64,000 bases of DNA from positions 1 through 64,000 of the forward strand of contig CAIQAD010000017.1 in assembly GCA_903869725.1 (NCBI GenBank), written 5' to 3'. The DNA is from an uncultured Alphaproteobacteria bacterium (GTDB lineage Bacteria; Pseudomonadota; Alphaproteobacteria; Pelagibacterales; Pelagibacteraceae). How positions within the stretch are numbered: the first letter of the stretch is position 1; the number at the start of each line of letters is the position of its first letter. Shown here in pieces: positions 33,324 through 45,370 of this stretch. A program made the translations under genes and the position numbers. The notes below the pieces were generated by a model. It did not search any database. It was not told the origin of the DNA and worked only from the letters and a program-made list of their open reading frames with translations.

Positions 33324-34244
33324 TTAAACTTTTTTAAGTTCAAACTTAAGAAATTCTGCAATTGCTTTCATTCCTGAAAAGTTAGTCTTTTTCTCAGCAA
33401 TAGAATTGTAGTTTGTATTTGTGTTAACATCATACGTATAATTGATACCATTTGTATCTTTTACATATTCTATACCGGCGACTTCTACGTTATTTGCCTT
33501 TAAGAATTTTTCGTACTTTTCTAAAATTGTATCTCTATAATCTTTTACAATCATAAATTTATTACCATCAGGGTTTGTTGGACAAAACTGTTCTTCAATA
33601 TTACATGAATCTGCTGGGCATAATTGAAAACTGTCACTCGCATCAACTTGAACAGCATAATAAAATTTAGAATTAATAAATTCTATTCTAGTTATAACTT
33701 TAGGATCTGCCTCTATGTATTCTTGTAAAATTGTAATACCATCAATTGAATCTTCAAAATTTTTTCCTTTAACGTAAGTGTCTAATTCCTCCTTATTTTG
33801 AAACAATTTAACACCAAGACCACGTCCTGCTCTATTGTGTTTTGTAATAAATGGTTTTGTAAAATTATCCGCAGCTTTTAAAATCCCTTCAACGCCTGAA
33901 CAAAAAATAGATCGTGGAATTTTAATACCGTGCTCTTTTAATCTTTTGTATTGTAGAGATTTACTAATTTCTAAAGCTAAAGCATTTTCACCATTGATAA
34001 TTCTTTTTTTATAAGCAGATAACCAATTTAAAATTACAGCCGTATATTCAGGTGCAAACCTGTGTCCCCTTGCATGAGATGAAGCACTCATTCTATTATA
34101 AAATACACCAAGAGGTGGTTCTAAATCTGTATTCACTTTAACTTTATCCATGTGCCAATCTTCAAAGGGCACAGATAATTTTTGTAAATGTTCTTTTAAA
34201 GGGAGAGTCCAATCTTCATTTTCGTGAATAATATAAACTTTCAT
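33324..34244 (-). CDS. RimK-like ATP-grasp domain protein
   Basis: FITKHNRAGRGLGVKLF, ILQEYIEADPKVITRIEFI, VAGIEYVKDTNGINYTYDVNTNTNYN fit an ATP-grasp fold. Confidence 0.75.
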   Translation of the reverse strand: MKVYIIHENEDWTLPLKEHLQKLSVPFEDWHMDKVKVNTDLEPPLGVFYNRMSASSHARGHRFAPEYTAVILNWLSAYKKRIINGENALALEISKSLQYKRLKEHGIKIPRSIFCSGVEGILKAADNFTKPFITKHNRAGRGLGVKLFQNKEELDTYVKGKNFEDSIDGITILQEYIEADPKVITRIEFINSKFYYAVQVDASDSFQLCPADSCNIEEQFCPTNPDGNKFMIVKDYRDTILEKYEKFLKANNVEVAGIEYVKDTNGINYTYDVNTNTNYNSIAEKKTNFSGMKAIAEFLKFELKKV

Positions 34245-34254
34245 AAATTTCGAA

Positions 34255-34941
34255 CTAACCTAAATTTTTTTTTAAAAAACTTATAGTTCTAGACCATGCA
34301 ATTTTTTTTGCCTCAGCATTATATTTAAGGTAAGGAAGATGTTTTTCATCTGCCTCTTCATTAGCGAATGCATGTTTTGCATCATATCTAAAGAATTCAA
34401 AATTAACTTTAGCATCTTTTAATTTTTTTTCCAATTGATCAACTCCTTCTAGCTTAAAAGAATCATCATGAATTGCCCAATGTCCTATTAGGGGAATTTT
34501 AATCTTACTTGCATCTACTAATTCAAGTGGTGGATAGCCATACCAAATAACTCCGCAGTCAAGTTCTGGCACATGAACGGATGAAAGACATGTTAAGGCA
34601 CCCCCCATACAAAAACCAGTAACTGCAACTTTTTTAGAACCAGTGCTTTTTAAATACTGAACAGCACCTCGTATATCCTGACTTGCGGCATCTAAAAAAT
34701 TAAGTCCTGTCATTAAATGCTTAGCTTCATTAGCATCGAGTGCTAATTTTCCTTTATATAAATCAGGAACAAGTGCACGGTAACCTGCATCTTTCAAAGT
34801 ATCTGCAACTTTTTTGATTTGATCATTCATCCCCCACCATTCTTGTATGACAACGATGGCAGGTGCATCTTTTTTAGATTCCGTTAAATAACCTTTTGAA
34901 CTTTTGCCGTCTGGTCTTTTAAATTCAATTATATTTTTCAT
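34255..34941 (-). CDS. dienelactone hydrolase family protein
   Basis: VVIQEWWGMNDQIKKVADTLKDAGYRALVPDLYKG; VTGFCMGGALT; DAKHAF. Confidence 0.92.
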   Translation of the reverse strand: MKNIIEFKRPDGKSSKGYLTESKKDAPAIVVIQEWWGMNDQIKKVADTLKDAGYRALVPDLYKGKLALDANEAKHLMTGLNFLDAASQDIRGAVQYLKSTGSKKVAVTGFCMGGALTCLSSVHVPELDCGVIWYGYPPLELVDASKIKIPLIGHWAIHDDSFKLEGVDQLEKKLKDAKVNFEFFRYDAKHAFANEEADEKHLPYLKYNAEAKKIAWSRTISFLKKNLG

Positions 34942-35131
34942 AAATTTTAATTTAACTGATTTATACCTTTTGACTATCTAAATGAATAATTAAAGATACT
35001 CATTTTTAAGTAACCGTTCCAACTTAAACTAGTTTAATTTTTTTAGTATTCGGCTTTATAATTTTAAAATTTACTGACATATACTAGTATCGAGTTAAGA
35101 CAAATAATCATTATTATTTAAAATTTAATTA

Positions 35132-36283
35132 ATGGAAATTAGAGCGCAGGCATTAGAAAAACTTGAATATTTCTGTCTAAACCATCTTTCAAAATACTCA
35201 ACGCAAAGAAATTTTGATAATGGCCCAGAGTATAGAGAAAATGTAAGTGAATTATCAAAATATATCAGTCATCGTATTTTAGATGAAGTTGAGGTTTTAA
35301 AAACAAGCTATAAAAAATTTTCTTACCCAATCATTGAAAAATTTATTCAAGAAGTATTATGGCGGACTTATTGGAAAGGCTGGCTAGAGATGCGCCCGCA
35401 GTTATGGAAGAAATATAAGGCGGATTTAAATAAGTTAAAAGATGAAGTAAACAAAGAAGAATACCAAAATGCAACCATGGCTCAGACCAAAATTGAACCT
35501 TTTAACGATTGGGTCAAAGAATTAAAAGAGCACGGATATTTGCATAATCATGCACGAATGTGGTTTGCAAGTATTTGGATTTTTACTTTAAATTTACCTT
35601 GGCAATTAGGGGCTGATTTTTTTCTCAAACATTTACTAGATGGAGATCCCGCGTCCAACACATTAAGTTGGCGCTGGGTTGCAGGATTGCAAACAAGGGG
35701 TAAAAATTATCTGGCTACTAGTTGGAATATTAATAAGTTTTCAAAGAAAAAATATAATAATTTGAAGCTTAATGAAAATGCGGCACCTATTTTAGAAAGT
35801 GAAAACTTGACCATTCAGCCCTTACATTTTGATAAAGTTGATTTTAGTAATTCCTTACTGGTTATTCATAATTTAGATAGTGTATTTTTACAGAAATATA
35901 AAAATAAATTTCAATTTAATCACTGTGCACTTATGGATTTTAATACTGTTTTGGAAAATAATTTTTCAAAAAAAGTATTAGATTTTAAATCAGCAATCAA
36001 TATTGAGATTTTAACTGAATTAAAAAATAACTTTGGCTCTAATCTCATCATTAAAAATAAAGATGATCTGTTAAAAATAATAACCAATAGAAATATAAAA
36101 AATGTAATTATGCCTTATCTGACTTGCGGATATGAGAATGATTACATTAGTGAAATAAAGACTAAAATTAATATTTCATATTTAGTAAGAGAATATGATC
36201 AATTTTGTTTTCCATTTGCCAATAAAGGTTTCTTTGCTTTCAAAGATCAAATTCCTAAGATTTTAGCAAAATTTGTAATATAA
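35132..36283 (+). CDS. photolyase/cryptochrome-like FAD-binding domain protein lacking an N-terminal antenna domain
   Basis: EVLWRTYWKGWLEMRPQLW; YLHNHARMWFASIWIFTLNLPWQLGADFFLKHLLDGDPASNTLSWRWVAGLQTRGKNYL. Confidence 0.88.
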   Translation: MEIRAQALEKLEYFCLNHLSKYSTQRNFDNGPEYRENVSELSKYISHRILDEVEVLKTSYKKFSYPIIEKFIQEVLWRTYWKGWLEMRPQLWKKYKADLNKLKDEVNKEEYQNATMAQTKIEPFNDWVKELKEHGYLHNHARMWFASIWIFTLNLPWQLGADFFLKHLLDGDPASNTLSWRWVAGLQTRGKNYLATSWNINKFSKKKYNNLKLNENAAPILESENLTIQPLHFDKVDFSNSLLVIHNLDSVFLQKYKNKFQFNHCALMDFNTVLENNFSKKVLDFKSAINIEILTELKNNFGSNLIIKNKDDLLKIITNRNIKNVIMPYLTCGYENDYISEIKTKINISYLVREYDQFCFPFANKGFFAFKDQIPKILAKFVI

Positions 36284-36285
36284 AT

Positions 36286-38445
<2,160 letters not shown>

Positions 38446-38468
38446 TTAGTTAATGAAAGTTATTTTAC

Positions 38469-38492
38469 AATAGATTAATTAATTTATCTATT
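38469..38492. promoter_or_regulatory. near-perfect 24-bp palindrome between katG and the TauE/SafE gene
   Basis: AATAGATtAATTAATTtATCTATT, symmetric except one position pair; lies just downstream of a TATAAT (38498-38503) oriented toward katG. Confidence 0.5.
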
Positions 38493-38526
38493 ATTAAATT
38501 ATATCAAAGTTAAATAGTAATTATAA

Positions 38527-39366
38527 ATGTTAGGCAGTATTAGTTGGTATCAAATTATTGAATTGCTATTAGTTTTGTGCATTGCAGCTTCTGTAGCTGG
38601 GTTTATGGCTGGACTTCTAGGAGTCGGTGGTGGATTGGTAATGGTTCCTGCACTTTATTATGCTTTTTCTGTATTAGGTTACGATATTTCAAGCAGACAA
38701 CATATAGCTCTTGGAACTTCTCTTGCGATTATTATTCCTACTTCAATAATGTCTACTAGAACTCACATGAAATATGGCGCGGTTGATTTTGGACTTATCA
38801 AATCTTTTGGACTTTTTATAGTGTTCGGGGTTATTTGCGGTACAATTCTTGCGTCAAATCTTAGAACTGCAAATTTAATATTATTTTTTTCAATTTTTAC
38901 ATTTTTAGTGGCATTATTTTTTATTTTTCTTAAAAATAAATTAGAAGAAACGGAGAGAAATATTCCAAAAATTTATAAAATTATAATTGGAACTATTATA
39001 GGATTTATTTCGGTTCCGCTCGGAATTGGTGGAGGTTCATTGTCGGTACCTTTTATGAAATTATTTGGGTATGACATGAGAAAAGCTATTGGAACATCAG
39101 CAGCAATTGGATTTTTAATAGCAATCGCTGGAACAATAAGCATGATTTCTAGTGGCACATTATTTGCAGACATAAGCGCACCATTAACTTTGGGATACTT
39201 TAACTTACCAGGATTTTTAGTATTCGTTCCAGTAACTATGTTTATGGCTCCTTATGGAGCTAGAGCAGTTCAAAAAATTCAAAAATCTACCGTTAGTAAA
39301 GTATTTGGAATTTATTTGCTCGTTATTTCAGTTCAAAGTTATCTGCAATATTTAAAAATAAGATAA
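38527..39366 (+). CDS. TauE/SafE (TSUP) family sulfite/anion permease
   Basis: AGFMAGLLGVGGGLVMVPALYY; IGFISVPLGIGGGSLSVPFMKLFGYDMRKAIGTSAAIG. Confidence 0.92.
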   Translation: MLGSISWYQIIELLLVLCIAASVAGFMAGLLGVGGGLVMVPALYYAFSVLGYDISSRQHIALGTSLAIIIPTSIMSTRTHMKYGAVDFGLIKSFGLFIVFGVICGTILASNLRTANLILFFSIFTFLVALFFIFLKNKLEETERNIPKIYKIIIGTIIGFISVPLGIGGGSLSVPFMKLFGYDMRKAIGTSAAIGFLIAIAGTISMISSGTLFADISAPLTLGYFNLPGFLVFVPVTMFMAPYGARAVQKIQKSTVSKVFGIYLLVISVQSYLQYLKIR

Positions 39367-41778
39367 TTAATTTACAGGTAATTCGTTCTTATTTTCTTTT
39401 CCAGTCTGCGTTTGAGAAATATCAACTTCAACCCAGTTAATTGGTTTTAACTCTCTTACCAAGGCTACTTTTAATACTTCATCAACATTTTTAACTGGAA
39501 TAATTTTTAAACCTTCAATTACATTTTTTGGAATGTCCGCAAGGTCTTTTTCATTTTCTTCAGGTATTAAAACAGTTTTAATTCCACCTCTTAAAGCGGC
39601 AAGAAGTTTTTCTTTAAGACCACCAATAGGCAAAACTCTTCCTCTTAGAGTAACCTCTCCTGTCATTGCAACTTCTCTGTGAACTGGAATGCCAGTTAAT
39701 GAAGACACAATAGAAGTAACCATAGCTATTCCAGCTGATGGTCCGTCTTTTGGAGTTGCGCCTTCAGGAACGTGAATATGAATATCTTTTCTATCAAACA
39801 CTGGAGGTATAATTCCATACTCAAAACATCTTGATCTAACATAAGATTTTGCAGCTTTTACCGACTCTTGCATAACCTCACCTAATTTTCCTGTAATTTC
39901 CATTTTACCTTTTCCTGGCATTATTACAGATTCGATCGTCAACAATTCGCCGCCAACTTCTGTCCATGCAAGACCAGTTACTATTCCTGTGCCGTCTTTA
40001 TTTTCAATTTCACCGTATTTAAATTTTTGTACACCTAAATAATCTTTAAGATTATCTTTATTGACTTTTATTGTTTCTTTAGTTTTAGCAACAATATCTC
40101 TAACTGCTTTTCTAGTTAATTTTGAAATTTCTCTTTCTAAACTTCTAACCCCAGACTCTCTAGTGTAAAATCTTATAATATTTTTAATTGCCTCATCATC
40201 AATTGACCACTCGTTAGCCTTTAGTCCGCTTTCTTTAATTTGTTTTGGCACAAGATATTTTTTAGCGATTTCTGTTTTTTCATCTTCTGTGTAGCCAGAT
40301 ATTCTAATTATTTCCATTCTATCTAGTAATGGTCCTGGAATATTTAAAGTATTGGCAGTTGTCACGAACATCACATTAGATAAATCATAATCAACTTCTA
40401 AATAATGATCATTAAATGAAGCATTTTGTTCTGGATCTAAAGCTTCAAGCAAAGCAGAAGAAGGGTCACCTCTCCAATCAGTTCCGATTTTATCAATTTC
40501 ATCTAATAATATTAGAGGATTATTTTTTCCTGCTTTTTTCATCATATGTATGATTTTACCAGGTAAAGAACCGATATAAGTTCTTCTATGTCCTCTAATT
40601 TCAGCTTCGTCTCTAACTCCTCCTAAAGACATTCTAACAAATTCTCTTCCAGTAGCTTTAGCAATAGATTTTCCAAGAGAAGTTTTTCCAACACCTGGAG
40701 CTCCAACTAAGCATAAAATTGGTCCCTTAATTTTATTAATTCTACTTTGAACCGCTAAAAATTCTAAAATTCTATCTTTAACTTTTTCTAAACCAAAATG
40801 GTCTTCATCCAGTATTTTTTTAGCATTATTGATATCAGTATTTACTTTAGAAGTTTTTGACCAAGGAAGTGAGATCATCCAATCTAAATAATTTCTTACA
40901 ACTGTGGACTCGGCTGACATTGGGCTCATTGTTTTTAATTTTTTTAATTCAGCTAAAGATTTTTCTTCAGCTTCTTTTGACATTTTTGCCTTTTTAATTG
41001 CCTCTTCTAAATTTTGAACTTCGTCTTTTCCATCTTCGGATTCGCCCAATTCTTTTTGAATAGCTTTTAATTGTTCATTTAAATAATACTCTCTTTGAGT
41101 TTTTTCCATTTGAGTTTTTACTCTGCCTCTAATTTTTTTTTCAACAGACAAAACTTCTATCTCGCTGTCAATAAACGCAATAATTGATTCAAGTCTATTT
41201 TGAACTGGCAAAGTTTCTAAAAGTTTTTGTTTTTCAATAAGACTAATTTGCAACTGATTTGCTATTGCATCTGCAATCTTAGATGGTTCTTTTGTATCTT
41301 TTATAGCCTCTAGACTTTCATCAGAAACTTTTTTTGAAACTTTAATAAGCTTATCAAATTTACTTAGCGCTGCTTTTGCTAATAAACTTAGATCTTCTTT
41401 TCCTGGAACTTCGATTAGCACTGCTGCTTCTGCTAAAAGAAATTTTTTTTCTTCAACATTAAAATGCGAAACCTTAATTCTTTCTTTTCCTTCAACTAAA
41501 ATTTTAACTGTTCCATCCGGTAGTTTTAATAACTGCAAAATTTCACCGATACACCCAATTCCATAAAGTTCATTTTCTTTAGGGTCGTCAACATCATGAT
41601 TTTTTTGCGCTACAAGAATAATTTTTTTATATTTATCCATTACGGCATTAAGAGCGTTTATAGATTTTTCTCTTCCAACAAATAATGGAACAACCATTCC
41701 TGGAAATACAACAATATCCCTTAAAGGAAGCACTGGGTACTCGTTCAAAGCTGGACTTTTGGGATCTTTAAATTCCAT
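39367..41778 (-). CDS. lon: ATP-dependent protease Lon
   Basis: PVLPLRDIVVFPGMVVPLFVGREKS; GAPGVGKTSLGKSIA; PKDGPSAGIAM. Confidence 0.98.
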   Translation of the reverse strand: MEFKDPKSPALNEYPVLPLRDIVVFPGMVVPLFVGREKSINALNAVMDKYKKIILVAQKNHDVDDPKENELYGIGCIGEILQLLKLPDGTVKILVEGKERIKVSHFNVEEKKFLLAEAAVLIEVPGKEDLSLLAKAALSKFDKLIKVSKKVSDESLEAIKDTKEPSKIADAIANQLQISLIEKQKLLETLPVQNRLESIIAFIDSEIEVLSVEKKIRGRVKTQMEKTQREYYLNEQLKAIQKELGESEDGKDEVQNLEEAIKKAKMSKEAEEKSLAELKKLKTMSPMSAESTVVRNYLDWMISLPWSKTSKVNTDINNAKKILDEDHFGLEKVKDRILEFLAVQSRINKIKGPILCLVGAPGVGKTSLGKSIAKATGREFVRMSLGGVRDEAEIRGHRRTYIGSLPGKIIHMMKKAGKNNPLILLDEIDKIGTDWRGDPSSALLEALDPEQNASFNDHYLEVDYDLSNVMFVTTANTLNIPGPLLDRMEIIRISGYTEDEKTEIAKKYLVPKQIKESGLKANEWSIDDEAIKNIIRFYTRESGVRSLEREISKLTRKAVRDIVAKTKETIKVNKDNLKDYLGVQKFKYGEIENKDGTGIVTGLAWTEVGGELLTIESVIMPGKGKMEITGKLGEVMQESVKAAKSYVRSRCFEYGIIPPVFDRKDIHIHVPEGATPKDGPSAGIAMVTSIVSSLTGIPVHREVAMTGEVTLRGRVLPIGGLKEKLLAALRGGIKTVLIPEENEKDLADIPKNVIEGLKIIPVKNVDEVLKVALVRELKPINWVEVDISQTQTGKENKNELPVN

Positions 41779-41816
41779 AAAATATTAATACCATTATATA
41801 AGTTTATAATAATTTC

Positions 41817-41845
41817 TATATGGGTATACGCTTCAGTTATTTCAA
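41817..41845 (-). promoter_or_regulatory. candidate RpoH (sigma32)-type promoter for lon
   Basis: Sense GTTGAAA - 15 nt - CCCATATA, 39 nt upstream of the lon ATG. Confidence 0.5.
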
Positions 41846-41855
41846 CTGTGTATAA

Positions 41856-43136
41856 CTAGCCTATTTTACTCTCTTTAGTTGGAGAAACATTGTTATTTTG
41901 AGAGCTTTTCTTAGAATGAATTAATAAAGGTTTATTTTTACCATCCACTACTTCTTTATTTATGATTACTTCACTAATTGAAGATTGAGACGGCAATTCA
42001 AACATAGTTTCTAATAAAATATCTTCAAGTATTGATCTTAATCCTCTAGCGCCAGTCTTTCTAATTAAAGCTTTTTTAGCAATGCCGTTTAATGAATCTT
42101 TTGTGAACGTGAGTTTTGCACCTTCTATTTCAAAAAGTTTTGAATATTGCTTAATCAAAGCATTTTTTGGTTCTTGCAAAATTTTAATTAAAGCTTCTTC
42201 ATGTAAATCATCTAAGGTTGCAATTATAGGAAGTCTTCCTATAAACTCAGGGATCAAACCAAACTTCAACAAGTCTTCTGGTTCCAAATCTTTTAATATC
42301 TGTCCAGCACTCTTTGTATCATTTTCTCTTATTGTTGCACCAAAACCCATTGCTGTACCTTTGCTTCTCATGGAAACAATTTTTTCAAGTCCGCCAAAAG
42401 CACCACCGCAAATAAATAGTATATTTGTTGTATTAACTTGCAAAAATTCTTGTTGAGGGTGTTTTCTGCCTCCTTGTGGCGGAACACTTGCAACTGTTCC
42501 TTCCATTATCTTTAATAAAGCTTGCTGAACACCTTCTCCTGAAACGTCTCTGGTAATTGAAGGATTTTCAGTTTTTCTACTAATCTTATCAACTTCATCG
42601 ATATAAACTATTCCTCTTTGAGCTTTTTCAACATTGTAATCTGCTGCCTGTAATAATTTTAAAATAATATTTTCAACATCCTCGCCCACATAACCAGCTT
42701 CTGTAAGGGTAGTTGCGTCAGCCATAGTGAAAGGTACATCTAAAATTTTAGCAAGAGTTTGAGCAAGTAAAGTCTTACCACAACCTGTTGGACCAATCAG
42801 TAAAACGTTTGATTTTGAAATTTCTACATCTTTATTACTTTTTGAATCTTGATTTAATCTTTTATAATGATTGTGGACGGCTACTGATAAAACTTTTTTA
42901 GCTTTATCTTGTCCAATAACGTATTCATCTAAAACTTTACAAATTTCTTTTGGCGTTGGTATTCCTGTATCATCTTTTACAAAATTACTTTTGTTCTCTT
43001 CTTTTATGATGTCCATACATAACTCGACGCACTCATCACAAATAAAAACCGTAGGACCTGCTATAAGCTTTCTAACTTCGTGCTGACTTTTTCCACAGAA
43101 AGAGCAGTAAAGTGTATTTTTGTTATCTTTGACCAT
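41856..43136 (-). CDS. clpX: ATP-dependent Clp protease ATP-binding subunit ClpX
   Basis: [30 protein letters not shown] zinc finger; [19 protein letters not shown]. Confidence 0.98.
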   Translation of the reverse strand: MVKDNKNTLYCSFCGKSQHEVRKLIAGPTVFICDECVELCMDIIKEENKSNFVKDDTGIPTPKEICKVLDEYVIGQDKAKKVLSVAVHNHYKRLNQDSKSNKDVEISKSNVLLIGPTGCGKTLLAQTLAKILDVPFTMADATTLTEAGYVGEDVENIILKLLQAADYNVEKAQRGIVYIDEVDKISRKTENPSITRDVSGEGVQQALLKIMEGTVASVPPQGGRKHPQQEFLQVNTTNILFICGGAFGGLEKIVSMRSKGTAMGFGATIRENDTKSAGQILKDLEPEDLLKFGLIPEFIGRLPIIATLDDLHEEALIKILQEPKNALIKQYSKLFEIEGAKLTFTKDSLNGIAKKALIRKTGARGLRSILEDILLETMFELPSQSSISEVIINKEVVDGKNKPLLIHSKKSSQNNNVSPTKESKIG

Positions 43137-43248
43137 AATAAAAAACTAACGAATCAGTTAAATTTATTAAAACAGGGTCTTAAGCTTAAAATCAAGCAAT
43201 AGTTGAATCTAACAATATATAATGTGGGCAAAAAAAATATAAACTCTA

Positions 43249-43863
43249 TTAGTCGATCTTTTTTTCAACAACTTTATCTATAATTCCAAAATCTTTTGCT
43301 TCTTCTGGACTCATAAATTTATCTCTCTCTAGAGCTTCTTGAATAGTTTTGTAATCTTTTCCAGTGTGCTTTGCATAAATTTCGTTCAGCCTTTTTTTTA
43401 CATAAATAATTTCATTGGCGTGAATTTGAATATCAGTTGCTTGTCCTTGAAAACCTGCTGAAGGTTGATGAACCATTATTCTAGCGTTTGGCAAAGAAAA
43501 TCTTTGTCCTTTTTCTCCAGCAGCCAATAAAAAAGATCCCATTGACGCTGCTTGACCAATGCAAATAGTTGATACTGGAGACTTAACATATTGCATCGTA
43601 TCGTAAATTCCTAAACCATCAGTTACAATTCCGCCTGGACTATTTATGTATAAAAAAATTTCTTTTTTTGGATTTTCAGATTCTAAAAAAAGTAATTGCG
43701 CACAAACTAAACTTGCAAGGTGCGAATTAACACCGCCTACTAAAAAAATAATTCTCTCTTTTAATAATCTTGAATATATATCGTAAGCTCTTTCACCTCT
43801 GGCTGTTTGCTCTATGACCATCGGTATCAGAGTGTTCATAGAAATTTCAATTGGGTCTTTCAT
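43249..43863 (-). CDS. clpP: ATP-dependent Clp protease proteolytic subunit
   Basis: [54 protein letters not shown]. Confidence 0.98.
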   Translation of the reverse strand: MKDPIEISMNTLIPMVIEQTARGERAYDIYSRLLKERIIFLVGGVNSHLASLVCAQLLFLESENPKKEIFLYINSPGGIVTDGLGIYDTMQYVKSPVSTICIGQAASMGSFLLAAGEKGQRFSLPNARIMVHQPSAGFQGQATDIQIHANEIIYVKKRLNEIYAKHTGKDYKTIQEALERDKFMSPEEAKDFGIIDKVVEKKID

Positions 43864-43889
43864 AGAGAATCAGATTTTACAGGTTTTAA

Positions 43890-45362
43890 TTATTTTTTAC
43901 TAATCTTTTTTAAAGGTTTTTTTAACGCATCTTTAGATTTCGTTTCTTTTTCAGGTTCAGTAGCGCTTGCTTTTTTCTCATTATTCTTAGTTTTTGATTT
44001 TATTTCAGAAGTTAAGTCTTTTACTAGTTCTTCTAATTGTTTTTTATTAATCTCTTTAACATTAATTTTTGCTTTTGATTTAATAAGATTAACAACTTTA
44101 TCTTCATAAATCGGTCCTCTTAGTCTCGTAATTTCACCAGGATTTTTTTGGTAAAATTCTCTAATTTGCTTTTCTTGTCCTGGATACATACTCATTTGTT
44201 TTTGTAATTCTGTTTGAAGCTCTTGAGCAGTGACAATAACATTATTATCATCACCTATTTTATTAAATACTAAAGCTAATTTCACTCTTCTTTTAGATAA
44301 ATCTAAAATCTCCTCTTCATCGTCTTTTGTGAGTTTTATATCTGAATGATCATGATGGCCATGCTTATGATTGTCGTGCTCTTCTCCTTGATGTGCTTTT
44401 TCATGAATAAAACTATGTTTAACAGACTCTTTTTCGCTATCTAAAAGATCTTGAGGCAATTCAAAATTAGTATTGGCATCTAAATAATCTAATATTTCTT
44501 TTCGCATGATCGATTCAGTGACAGATGACTGCTCTTTTGAAAGTTGCTTTTCAATTAAAGATTTTAAATCATTTAAATCTTTAGCTCCAAAATTTTTTGC
44601 AAACTGATCGTCAATTACTGCATCTTCAGATTTTTTAAGTTCAACAATTTTACAGCTAAAAACAGCAGGCTTTCCTGCGATTTCTTTTGCTGGATAATTT
44701 TCAGGAAGGTTAACCTTAACCTCTTTTTCTTCTCCGACTTTACAAGACAATAATTGACTATCAAATCCTTTGATAAACAATTCTTTGCCTAAAATAATTT
44801 GAACTTTCTCTCCTTTGTTTCCATCAAAAGCTTTACCGTCAACTTTAGCTTCAAAGTTAAATACTACAACATCTCCGTTTAATGACTTCTCTCCTGCTTT
44901 TTTATCTGTGTATTTTTTTTGGCCTTCAGCCAATAATTTAATTCTAGAATCAATATCTTCTTTTTCTACCTTTAATTTATAATCGGTGAGTGTTACTTTT
45001 TCTAAATCAATTTTTTTAATTTCAGGCGATTTTTCAACAATGATTATATATTCTAAATCCTTATCTACTCCTGAAGATTTAATTTCAATCTTTGGCTGAC
45101 CAGCAGGCTTTATTTTGTTTTCATTTAACGCTTGGTACGTACTATCTTGAAGAGTTTTTTCTACTACTTCTCCATAAAGCGCTTCGCCAAATTGTTTTTT
45201 TAACATTTGGATTGGAGCTTTTCCTGGCCTAAAACCTTTTAAGCTAATAGTTTTTTGTAATTCTATAGCTCTCTCTTCAATTTTTTTATCAATATCCTGT
45301 TTCTTAATTAAAACATTAAGACTTGTTTTTAGACCTTTTGTTTCTGCTACTGTTACTTTCAT
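43890..45362 (-). CDS. tig: trigger factor with His-rich insertion and Lys-rich C-terminal tail
   Basis: KGFRPGKAPIQMLKKQFGEALYGEVVE; FKBP-like domain; HEKAHQGEEHDNHKHGHHDHSD. Confidence 0.94.
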   Translation of the reverse strand: MKVTVAETKGLKTSLNVLIKKQDIDKKIEERAIELQKTISLKGFRPGKAPIQMLKKQFGEALYGEVVEKTLQDSTYQALNENKIKPAGQPKIEIKSSGVDKDLEYIIIVEKSPEIKKIDLEKVTLTDYKLKVEKEDIDSRIKLLAEGQKKYTDKKAGEKSLNGDVVVFNFEAKVDGKAFDGNKGEKVQIILGKELFIKGFDSQLLSCKVGEEKEVKVNLPENYPAKEIAGKPAVFSCKIVELKKSEDAVIDDQFAKNFGAKDLNDLKSLIEKQLSKEQSSVTESIMRKEILDYLDANTNFELPQDLLDSEKESVKHSFIHEKAHQGEEHDNHKHGHHDHSDIKLTKDDEEEILDLSKRRVKLALVFNKIGDDNNVIVTAQELQTELQKQMSMYPGQEKQIREFYQKNPGEITRLRGPIYEDKVVNLIKSKAKINVKEINKKQLEELVKDLTSEIKSKTKNNEKKASATEPEKETKSKDALKKPLKKISKK

Positions 45363-45370
45363 AAATTCTA

